Positions 27,200 to 35,831 of a stretch of 64,000 nt of DNA are shown one piece after another. The DNA is from Planctomycetota bacterium. Lineage in GTDB: Bacteria; Planctomycetota; Planctomycetia; Pirellulales; Pirellulaceae. The DNA is taken from positions 1 to 64,000 of the forward strand of contig JACNKX010000078.1 of NCBI GenBank assembly GCA_014381825.1, written 5' to 3'. The translations under genes were made by a program, and so were the position numbers. Below the pieces are notes generated by a model. That model was given only the letters and a program-made list of their open reading frames with translations. It made no database searches and was not told the DNA's origin. Each line of letters starts with the position of its first letter. Positions within the stretch are counted from its first letter, which is position 1.

Positions 27200-28659
27200 G
27201 CGACTTGACGCGAAGTGCGCTGGGACGCGAGCTGTGACACGTCGACGAGATTCAAGACGCCGGCCGTGATCGGCCTCTTGGAGTCCCAGAAGATCAATGC
27301 GTTGAGTGCCTCTTTTACTGCGTCGTCATTGAGCAGATCACAATAGTTGGCGGCGGACTCGCGCGAATCGAAAGATAAGGCGTAGCAGGTATCGTCAAGC
27401 ACGATCGGTTTACTCTGATGTGGTCCGAGTATCGTAAACGACAATTCCTTGTACAAACCGGAGATTGCGACCTTCCACGGCGTGAACGAGTACGCGCCGA
27501 CGCCAAAGATCGAGAAGGGCGGTTTACCGCGATAGATGGCACTCGCACGGCGACTCAATCGATCACGATGAGATTGTAAGTAATGCCATGTCTGGGGCGC
27601 GATGTGCTCGATCGAGTTAGTTTCCTCGCCGACACATTGTTGCGGAACTAGCATCCATCGCGTGGGCGTTGCGTTACCGGTGGATGCAATCTCGGAGCTC
27701 TTGAGCATTGGATAGAGGTACCTTGTCTCCAACTCGACCAGTTCACCAAGGCCATTGCGAAAGCGGCTTCCCTCTTGCCTCAGTTCCATCACCCGCGCGC
27801 AATCATGTTTGATGCCGCTGCGCCAACGGTCCCGAGAGCCGACCAGCAGCGAACTCCGACGATTGTAAAGTGAGATGTCCGCGACAAGGCGTCCGTCGCG
27901 CATTCCAAAGCGCGAATTGCTCGTTCGTGCGTCGAGTCGATCGAAAACCTGGCACTCTTGTTTGCCCGCGCGATCGCCAACGTCAACGGTCAACAGGCAA
28001 GCGTCCACGGCTACGCCAAAGGTCTTCTGCGAATCGATGCGATGAACGGTTGTGCGTTGGATCAAAGCTTCGTCTTGCCACGCCTTGGCGAGTACTTTCC
28101 GTGCAACACTCGTCTTGCACAACATAGCCAACGTCGCGATTCGCCCCTGCAGCGCGTCGAGCAATCGCGAGATCATCGACTCGGAAACGTCAAAGTTGCT
28201 CTTCCCTGTGATCGCATCGATGCCCCGCGAGCGAGAGGCGTTTGATTTCGTCGGCAGGTTCGTGCCGCCGATTGCTCCCAGCTCGGAATTACACACCCAC
28301 GGTGGATTGCCGATAATAAGGATCGGCTCCGGCAAGCAGGAAAAGGCCTTGCTCCAGTCCGTATGAAAGAAGTCTGCTTTGCGCAGCTTCACGCGTCCCC
28401 CAGCCGCTCCGATCGTTCGCTTGGCGTCACGTAGATGCGAGGTATTCAATTCCATTCCGAGAGCCTGCTGAAACTCCGGGAACGCGGTGAGCGCCGCGCT
28501 GAGAATCTGGCCGACGCCGCATGTCGGCTCCACGATCGATGCCGGTAAGGCACGCCGACGCTTCAAAACACGACAGACTGCCGCGGCCAAGCCCCTGGGC
28601 GTTTGAAAGTCTCCGAACTCAACTTGTTGCTTGGTTTTCATGGCCAAACGATTATTCAT
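27196..28659 (-). CDS. Orphan N6-adenine-type DNA methyltransferase
   Basis: 487 aa. FGDFQTP at 15-21 is the usual start of type IIG/Eco57I-like and related N6-A methylases; motif I is EPTCGVG (44-50), motif IV is NPPW (118-121) giving gamma-class order. Residues about 300-470 would be the target-recognition part (PPFSIFGVGAYSFTPWKVA). Modifies adenine in a specific DNA sequence. No restriction endonuclease is adjacent, so it is either solitary or part of a lost system. Divergent from the BlaI-type gene; the intervening ~115 bp carry the BlaI operators. Confidence 0.8.
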   Translation of the reverse strand: MNNRLAMKTKQQVEFGDFQTPRGLAAAVCRVLKRRRALPASIVEPTCGVGQILSAALTAFPEFQQALGMELNTSHLRDAKRTIGAAGGRVKLRKADFFHTDWSKAFSCLPEPILIIGNPPWVCNSELGAIGGTNLPTKSNASRSRGIDAITGKSNFDVSESMISRLLDALQGRIATLAMLCKTSVARKVLAKAWQDEALIQRTTVHRIDSQKTFGVAVDACLLTVDVGDRAGKQECQVFDRLDARTSNSRFGMRDGRLVADISLYNRRSSLLVGSRDRWRSGIKHDCARVMELRQEGSRFRNGLGELVELETRYLYPMLKSSEIASTGNATPTRWMLVPQQCVGEETNSIEHIAPQTWHYLQSHRDRLSRRASAIYRGKPPFSIFGVGAYSFTPWKVAISGLYKELSFTILGPHQSKPIVLDDTCYALSFDSRESAANYCDLLNDDAVKEALNALIFWDSKRPITAGVLNLVDVSQLASQRTSRQVA

Positions 28660-28716
28660 ATCGCTGTGATTCCAAGAACAGCAGATTCTTCACGACCGCA
28701 TTTCCAAAGAATATTC

Positions 28717-28761
28717 TTGACAACGTTCATTTGAACGTTATCATCACGTTCAAATGAACGT
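28717..28761 (+). promoter_or_regulatory. BlaI-type promoter with two operators
   Basis: TTGACA (28717-28722), 16-bp spacer, TATCAT (28739-28744). The spacer is exactly the 16-bp site ACGTTCATTTGAACGT (28723-28738). A second site, ACGTTCAAATGAACGT (28746-28761), is its exact reverse complement and covers the expected start point. Centre-to-centre distance is 23 bp, about two helical turns. A repressor dimer on the first site would sit between the -35 and -10 boxes. Confidence 0.8.
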
Positions 28762-28775
28762 AAACGGAGGGTGAG

Positions 28776-29189
28776 ATGGCCCCTAAAAGAGAGGCACCGC
28801 GCGGAGCGCTACCGAAGTCTGAGCTTGAGATCGCAAAGGTCGTTTGGGAGCTGGGCGAGGCAACCGTCCGCCAAGTCCTCGAGGCATTGCCTGTCGAGCG
28901 GGAGCTGGATTTCTGGACAGTTCAAACATATTTGCGGCGGCTTGAGGCGAAGGGATACCTCGCGAAACGGCGCGATGGGCGGAACAACGTCTACAGCCCC
29001 GCCGTCCGCCCCACGACGGTCATCAGCGAGACGATGGATGACTTCATCAATCGTCTGTTCGACGGCGAAGCTTTGCCGTTGTTCCAGCATTTGATCCGAG
29101 ACCGAGACTTGTCCGATGCGGAAATCGACGAGCTGCAACAGACGCTAAACACGCTCAAGGCGGATAGAAAGCGAGGGCGATCGTCATGA
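28776..29189 (+). CDS. BlaI/MecI/CopY-family winged-helix repressor
   Basis: 137 aa, ATG preceded by GGAGG. Winged helix at about 15-80: LPKSELEIAKVVWELGEATV, LDFWTVQTYLRRLEAKGYL, NNVYSPAVRPTT, the BlaI pattern, and a C-terminal dimerisation helix. It should repress its own promoter through the two sites just upstream and be cleaved or released when the M56 sensor encoded next (overlapping by ATGA) is activated. Confidence 0.9.
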   Translation: MAPKREAPRGALPKSELEIAKVVWELGEATVRQVLEALPVERELDFWTVQTYLRRLEAKGYLAKRRDGRNNVYSPAVRPTTVISETMDDFINRLFDGEALPLFQHLIRDRDLSDAEIDELQQTLNTLKADRKRGRSS

Positions 29190-32100
29190 CCGACCGCATC
29201 GACATGTTGATGGAGTTAGCGTGGAATCAACTTTGGCAGGTCTCCGTCGTGACGATCATTGTCGCTACACTCGTGCGCGCGTTCGGTCGACAGTGACCGC
29301 ATCTGGCGTACTTGCTTTGGTTGCTTGTCATCGCGAAGTGTTTGACGCCGCCACTCTGGAGCAGTCCGACCGGCCTGTTCAGTTGGCTTCGTGTTGAGAC
29401 ACATCAAGTTGCCGTAAGTTCGCCCGACCTCGTCTCGATCGAACCGCTTGCTACCGAGAAAACCGCTGGCACGAACCGAATCTCGGTTGCCCCTCCGAGC
29501 ATCCCTCATGAATCGATTAACTCATCGAAACTTCCGCCGTCTGTGGTTGCGCCGGAAGTCGCCAGCGCCAAAGCCGTCCACTCGCACGATGTAAACTCGA
29601 GCCATCAATCACATCTGAAAGCAACAACGGACCCGCGCTGGATGATCTCTTGGCCGATTGGCATCGCAATGATATGGGGATGTGGCGTGACGGTCTGTTT
29701 GACCGTTGTGCTTTCGCGGCAACTGCTGTGCGCTCGCGTCGTTTGGCGGTTCGGACGACTTGCGGAACCGAAGCTACAGAGCACCGTAAAGGAACTTTCG
29801 CAACGTTTGGGCGTTCGCCGTGCCGTTCGTCTGTTGGTCAGCAGCGAGCCGTTTGGGCCAGCTGTTTTTGGACTCTTTCGTCCAACGATCCTGCTACCCG
29901 AAATCTTGACTGGCGATCGTTTCGCGAAACGACTCGACTCGATCCTCGCCCATGAGCTGATTCACTTCCGCCGTGGCGACACGATAATCGGAACGCTACA
30001 ACTGGCTGCGCAGATTATTTGGTGGTTCCATCCACTGGTTTGGTGGGCCAGTCGCGAGTTGACTCGTGAACGTGAGCGGTGTTGCGACGAAGAAGCGGTT
30101 GCAGGATTAGCGTGCGACCCGAGCGAGTACGCGCAGACGTTACTCGATGTATTGCGATCAAAGCGACAGCTCAAGCCGCTATTCGCCCATCCAGGCGTGC
30201 GCCCGGTCGACATTACGGCTCGACGCTTGGAGCACATCATGCAGTCGGACCGCCACTTTTATGAACGGACACCACGACAATGCTGGATTGCCGTGGGGCT
30301 GATCGCGGCATTGCTATTACCCGGTGGCGGATTAGTTCTCCATTTAGGAGCCGCCGATGGCGTCAATCCCGATGAAACGAGCCAGCTCGCTAGTGACTGG
30401 CCCCAATACGGCGGTGGATCGCAGCGGAACAACGTTTCAAACGTGAAGAATCTACCAACTACTTGGAATGCCGAGACGGGCGAAAACATTAAGTGGACGG
30501 CGAAGCTGGGAACCGCCGTTTACAGCAGTCCTGTCATGGCAAACGGTAAAGTCTTAATCGGCACAAACAACGGAGCGGCTTACGGCCAAAGAAATCCGAT
30601 TGGCACTGATGCCAGTTGTCTGCTTTGTTTCGATGCCAACACGGGCGAGTTTCTGTGGCAACACACTAACGCAAAGCTTGCTACGGGGCGGGTTCACGAC
30701 TGGCCGGAAATCGGAATCTGCTCAACATCGCTGATCGAAGGCTCGCTGGTATGGTACGTCAACAACAGAAATGAAGTCGTTTGCCTCGACCTCGATGGTT
30801 TCTACGACGACGAGAACGACGGTGTGTTTCAAGATGAACCGGCCGAGGCATTGGGCGAAGCTGATGTCGTCTGGAAGCTTGACATGATGAGCACACTCGG
30901 AGTCTCGCAGCACAACCAATCAATCTGCTCAATCACGGCAGTCGATGATTTGCTGCTAGTAAGTACTTCTAACGGAATTGGCGAGAGTCATTTGGACCGA
31001 CCGTCATCAGCCCCAAGTTTCATCGCGGTCAACAAGAACAGCGGCAAAGTGGTTTGGCAAGACGATTCGCCAAGCGGAAACTTGTTGCACGGGCAATGGT
31101 CATCCCCAGCGTATAGCGTCATCGACGGCATAGGCCAGGCAATCTTCGCCGGAGGCGACGGCTGGCTTTACAGCTTCGATGTAAGTGGAATCAAGAAAGG
31201 CAAATCGGAGCTGCTGTGGAAATTTGACTGCAATCCGAAAGAAAGTGAATGGATACTCGGAGGAAGAGGCACACGGAACAACGCCATCGCGATTCCGGTG
31301 ATTCACAATGATCGAGTCTTCATTGCGGTCGGACAAGATCCAGAGCACGGTGAGGGCGACGGGCACGTGTGGTGCCTCGACGCGACGAAGCGAGGCGACA
31401 TTAGCGCAGAACTAGTGTTTAACGAGAGCGCCCCCAACACGCGCGTTCCGCACAAACGACTTCGCGCAGCCGATCCAGAGAAGGGTGACGTTATAAAACC
31501 GAATCCGAATTCAGGAGTCGTTTGGCATTTCGACAAGTTCGACCGTAATGGCGATGGCGAGTTTGGCTTTGAAGAAACGATGCATCGAAGTTTCAGTTCG
31601 GTCGTTATCCATGAAGGCTTGGCGGTGATTCCCGATTTCAGTGGCCTGATCCATTGCCTGGACGCGGAGACGGGAAGACCACAGTGGTCGTACGACATGC
31701 TTTCGTCGGTTTGGGGAACACCGCTGCTCGCTGATGGAAAGATCTATATCGGCGACGAGGATGGCGATGTTGCCATCTTCGAGCTATCAAGAAAAATGAA
31801 GTTACTCGCCGAGATCAACGTCGATAACTCGGTTTACACAACAATCATGGCCGCTCGCGACACGCTATTCGTTCCGTCAAAGGGCAGGCTGCTGGCGCTG
31901 CAAAATCCAAGTGTACGATCGACCAAATCAAACAGGGTCTCCAAAGCGAACTGGCCTAGTGCTCGAGGCAATTCGGCGAATACTGGAGTATCGCACGATG
32001 TTCTGCCTCCACACATTCGCTCGCTATGGACGTTTCGCACCGATTCTGAGTGCGAAGCATCTCCGGTAATCGCGGACGGAGTTGCCTATGTGGGAGATCT

Positions 32101-33415
32101 GGTTGATTCACTTTACGCAATCGATGTGCGCAACGGGCTCCCACGATGGAAGCTCAAGAACGAAGAGGGCTTCGCGGCATCGCCGCTCTTGGTCGGTGAA
32201 CGGCTTTTCATTGGTGACCTGGGAGGAACGATGCAGTGCGTTGACGCCAGAGTTGGCAAGTTAATTTGGCGATACGACACGGGGGCACCGATTAGCGGTT
32301 CGGCAAACGCTTTTGATGGATTCGTCGTCTGCGGGAACGAGAACGGAACGATCTTCGCCTTCGAGCCAAAGACCGGCGAGCTGGCTTGGAAGACAACCGT
32401 TGCCACGCAATTGAGGAGCGGTGCCCCGGCGATTGACGGCAGCCGCATCGTGATCGCTGGCTGTGATCATCAGATGCATGTACTCGAGGTTGACTCGGGA
32501 AGAAAGCTGTTGTCGGCTGATATCGCAAGCCCGACTATCGCGACGCCTGCAGTCCGCAACGGATTCGCGTTCGTTGGCACGGAGGACGGCGTACTCTTCT
32601 GCATCGAACTCGCGACTGGAAAAGTGCGTTGGCGATTCGAGCATAAATCGATCACCAAAGGGATTCGCGGTTCGGTTGCGGTCACGGACGATCTCGTCGT
32701 TGTCGCCAGCCGAGGCAAAACGCTGCTTGCGATCGATGTCGAACGAGGCGATCTCCTTTGGCAATTCAACGCGAAGTCGAGTTTCGATTCGTCTCCGGTC
32801 ATCGTTGACCGACACGTTGTACTTGGTTCGACGGATGGTCGGCTGTATGTCATTGATGTCGCGACAGGAGAGACACGACTCGTGTACGAAACGGGAAGCT
32901 CTGTCACTGGTTCTGTAGCCGTTGCTGACGGGCGTTTTGTTCTTACTACAGACGACGGCAAAATCATATGCCTTGGCGACCCGAACGGGCCGTCCGGCGA
33001 GCCAGATCCAACGAAAGAACCTCAGGTGAATAGGACCGTGTACGACAATCAGCAACACGGAATGTTTCGCATTGAGTCAGCCGGGACAGAGGCATTACAG
33101 ATTCAGAGTCGTCAGCAGGGCGCATCACCCGAAGTTCTGATTCAAGGTCGATGTCGCCTGACATTTGGAGACGGCGAGAACACGATCGTTGCAGAATCGG
33201 ACACCGCGATTGTCCGTAGTATTGTCCGTGGCCAAATCCTCGGCGACACCGACTGGTCAAAGGCAGAATTTCTTTTGCAGGGCAATGTCGTCTTGAAAAC
33301 TGCCGACTCGGAAATCCGCGCGAACTCCCTTCGGTACGATGCCGCAAGTCGCCAGTTCGAAATCTCCGGTACGAGTACGTTGCGTCTGCCTTTGCACAAA
33401 CCAGTTCCCGAGTAG
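29186..33415 (+). CDS. M56 (BlaR1-like) sensor peptidase fused to PQQ-type propeller, interrupted by in-frame TGA
   Basis: The natural start is ATG 29186, overlapping the repressor stop. Codon 37 (29294-29296) is TGA in the context FGRQ-stop-PHLAYLLWL, where relatives have Arg before PHLAY (CGA to TGA). The frame then stays open to 33415; TTG 29312 could restart. Downstream: membrane helices, zinc motif HELIH (about 256-260) with a later ERERCCDEEAV, further helix, then PQQ/BamB-like propeller repeats (WPQYGGGSQRNNVS onward), an EF-hand loop DRNGDGEFGFEE, a second propeller, and an OstA/LptD-like C-terminal strand domain. Propellers presumably sense something outside and replace the BlaR1 penicillin-binding domain. 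Confidence 0.75.
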
Positions 33416-33430
33416 GCCACCCGTCGCGGG

Positions 33431-33455
33431 TCGCCGCTAGCAGCGGTGGCATTTT
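33431..33455 (+). terminator. Possible terminator after the M56 gene
   Basis: TCGCCGC (33431-33437), loop TAGCA, GCGGTGG (33443-33449) with two wobble pairs, then CATTTTG. The short T-run makes it only moderately convincing. The remainder of 33456-33758 holds nothing firm; a 42-codon frame at 33554-33682 is open but unsupported. Confidence 0.4.
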
Positions 33456-33758
33456 GTCGGCGGCAAGACAAGACGCTCTTGGTGATTTCTAGTCGCGTAC
33501 GCTACGCTTTGTAGAAGTTACACGCGAGCGAACTCACGAACGAATCAAGTGCAATGAATCGCACCAATCGTGATTCGCACGTAACGGATGAAGAATACGA
33601 GGTTTTGCAGGATGCACGCTCAGTTTCTTCACACGATGTAACAATGTCAGTTTCGATTGGTCCGCCTTTTGCGTTTACGTGAATGCAATCGAAACTGATC
33701 GGTGATCACAGGATGTGGTTACCTCTCCAACTTGCTAATTAATGGAGTGACCCAGAGC

Positions 33759-34910
33759 ATGGAAGCTCGCATCACCTGCGCTGCGATTGTCGCAGCCGCC
33801 CTCTTATCGCTTGGTGCCAGTCATCGCACTGAGCACTTTATCGTCACCGCGCCCACACAAGATCTTGCACGCGATGTTGCCGAGACAGCGGAAAGCATGC
33901 GTCATGATTTGGCGATCGAGTGGCTGGGGAAAGAACTTGGCCCTTGGAAAGACAAGTGTCCGATCACGGTTCTTGTCGGCTCGCATCTCGGAGCCGGTGG
34001 TATAACGAGCTTTATGTTCGAAAATGGTCGACCGTTCGGTTGGACGATGTCGATTCAAGGATCGCGCGAGCGGATATTTGACAGCGTCCTGCCGCACGAA
34101 GTAACGCACACGATCTTTGCAACACATTTCGGACGACCGCTGCCACGCTGGGCGGACGAAGGCGCGTGTACAACGGTCGAAGACATCAGCGAGCGGCAAA
34201 AGCAACACAGCATGTTGTACGAGTTCTTGACTTCGCGACGAGGCATCGCGTTCAACGAAATGTTCAAGATGACGGAGTATCCCAGTGACATATTGCCCTT
34301 GTATTCACAAGGCTATTCGCTCGCACGGTACCTCATCGCGCAGGGCGGAAAACGCAAGTTCATCGACTATGTCGGCGATGGCATGAACTGGAACAACTGG
34401 ACGCGAGCAACTCAGAAGCACTACGACTTTCGCAGTCTGTCCGAGTTGCAAGTAACGTGGCTGGAGTGGGTTCGTCGTGGCAGTCCAGATGTGCCACAGC
34501 GGCAGACGCTCGTCGCTCAACAACAACCGGAACCCGCCACTAACCTTGTTCCCGTTGCGGCAGAGGATCTCCAACGACCTGCAAAACCGGTAACACAATT
34601 GGCCAGCGCAAACATCAGTGCTGACACGTCATCAACGGCAAAGGGCTGGTATTCGCGCGTCCGTGATGAGACGATTGCCAGTCGCAACAACATCAAGAAG
34701 GCGTCGCACACACGAGTTCCGGCGGACGTCGAGTCATCTGACACGACCGAAATCGCGAGCCAAACGGTTTCACGGCCACAACCGGTCGGTCGTCCCGGTC
34801 AAATCATTCTCGAATGGTCACGTCCGCCCGTCATGCCGGGACCAGCGGCCGCAGTGGTTCCGCAACAACACCGACTGGTTCCCGGCTTTCGAGGAACACT
34901 TTGGCGGTAG
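33759..34910 (+). CDS. Exported gluzincin-type (peptidase MA-like) metalloprotein
   Basis: 383 aa from ATG 33759, which gives a proper leader (ITCAAIVAAALLSLGASH). The zinc-binding helix is VLPHEVTHTIFATHF with the third ligand in RWADEGACTTVED, the HExxH...E arrangement of peptidase MA/DUF1570 relatives common in planctomycetes. The first part (FIVTAPTQDLARDVAETAES) is the usual DUF1570-like lead-in. The last ~130 residues are low-complexity, Gln/Pro/Thr-rich, ending GFRGTLWR. Likely cell-surface or periplasmic protease; substrate unknown. Confidence 0.75.
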   Translation: MEARITCAAIVAAALLSLGASHRTEHFIVTAPTQDLARDVAETAESMRHDLAIEWLGKELGPWKDKCPITVLVGSHLGAGGITSFMFENGRPFGWTMSIQGSRERIFDSVLPHEVTHTIFATHFGRPLPRWADEGACTTVEDISERQKQHSMLYEFLTSRRGIAFNEMFKMTEYPSDILPLYSQGYSLARYLIAQGGKRKFIDYVGDGMNWNNWTRATQKHYDFRSLSELQVTWLEWVRRGSPDVPQRQTLVAQQQPEPATNLVPVAAEDLQRPAKPVTQLASANISADTSSTAKGWYSRVRDETIASRNNIKKASHTRVPADVESSDTTEIASQTVSRPQPVGRPGQIILEWSRPPVMPGPAAAVVPQQHRLVPGFRGTLWR

Positions 34911-34955
34911 CATTACGGGCAGTGATTCTCTCGCGTCAGTCGAGTTCGATCGTAG

Positions 34956-34980
34956 GACGGAGTTGTACTCCGTCTTTCTT
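34956..34980 (+). terminator. Terminator after the metalloprotein gene
   Basis: GACGGAGT, loop TGT, ACTCCGTC, then TTTCTT: an 8-bp perfect stem with short T-rich tail. Being symmetrical, it may also serve the leftward aldolase gene that ends at 35000 (AAAGAAAGACGG reads as a weaker tail the other way). Confidence 0.6.
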
Positions 34981-34999
34981 CATGGTCGACAACTCCAAC

Positions 35000-35776
35000 C
35001 TACCGAACTGAAGCTCGAATCTCCTTCAACCCGTCGGCGAGTACCTTCTTGTAGAGCCAGAGGTCGCCGCCGTACGCGAGGCAACGGAAACCTTGCCGGA
35101 GCCGAAGTTGAGATTCTTCGACGCTGAGCGGCATGAAACCGGCAACTTTATTATGCGCATTCGTTGCCGCGACCACTCTTTCGACGGCTGATAGGAAATC
35201 AGGATGATCGAACTGGCCGGGGATTCCGAGCGAACTGCTCAAGTCGTACTGGCCGATCCAAAGGACGTCGAGCCCTTCGACTTGTGCGATCTGTTCGACG
35301 TTGTCGAGACCTCTCGCAGTTTCGATCTGGGCGATCAGCAGCGTGTTGTCATTGGCCTCGCGAATCTTTGTGGCCACGTCGCCTCCTGTGTAATCGTCAT
35401 GCGCGATGGTGAACGCGGCACCTCGCTTTCCCATCGGCGGATACTTGCACGAGTCGACAATCAACTGCGCCTGTTCGACGCTCTCGACCATCGGCAACAT
35501 AATGCCCATCGCGCCCATATCGAGCACTCGTGCCATGAAGTGATACTGCGTTGCTGGAACTCGAACGATCGGAACTGCATCGACCGAGCGAGTGGAAGCG
35601 ATCAGCATTCGAATCGTCTCGACACTCCACCCTGTGTGTTCCATATCAAACAGTACAAACTCGGCACCAGCTTCGGATGCAATTCGACCGATTCCTGTCG
35701 TGCTGAATTCGAAGATGAATGTGCCTAGCGAGACTTGCCCAGACTGGAGTGCCTGTTTGACTTGATTCGTTCGCAC
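35000..35776 (-). CDS. HpcH/HpaI-family aldolase
   Basis: 258 aa from GTG 35776, picked because GGAG lies 8 bp ahead and the product then begins MRTNQVKQALQSGQ, as in relatives; the open frame extends 27 codons further. Motifs: EAGAEFVLFDMEHTGWS, VRVPATQYHFMARVLDMGAM, GIMLPMVES, LLIAQIETARGLDNV (metal Glu) and DVLWIGQYDLSSSLG (metal Asp). Class II pyruvate aldolase, splitting 4-hydroxy-2-oxoacids in aromatic or sugar-acid breakdown. Divergent from the glycosyltransferase gene, 55 bp apart. Confidence 0.9.
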   Translation of the reverse strand: MRTNQVKQALQSGQVSLGTFIFEFSTTGIGRIASEAGAEFVLFDMEHTGWSVETIRMLIASTRSVDAVPIVRVPATQYHFMARVLDMGAMGIMLPMVESVEQAQLIVDSCKYPPMGKRGAAFTIAHDDYTGGDVATKIREANDNTLLIAQIETARGLDNVEQIAQVEGLDVLWIGQYDLSSSLGIPGQFDHPDFLSAVERVVAATNAHNKVAGFMPLSVEESQLRLRQGFRCLAYGGDLWLYKKVLADGLKEIRASVR

Positions 35777-35831
35777 TTGGTTAACTCCACGGTTATCGTT
35801 AAGTTGACAGGGCTCATTTTGAGATCGCAGC

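Noticed and set aside
29294-29296. Second selenocysteine candidate (TGA in the M56 gene)
   Set aside because: Position corresponds to Arg in relatives, is not redox-active, and the following 40 bases form no hairpin with a GU loop.
33554-33682. 42-codon open frame before the metalloprotein gene
   Set aside because: No homology or ribosome site recognised; length is within chance.
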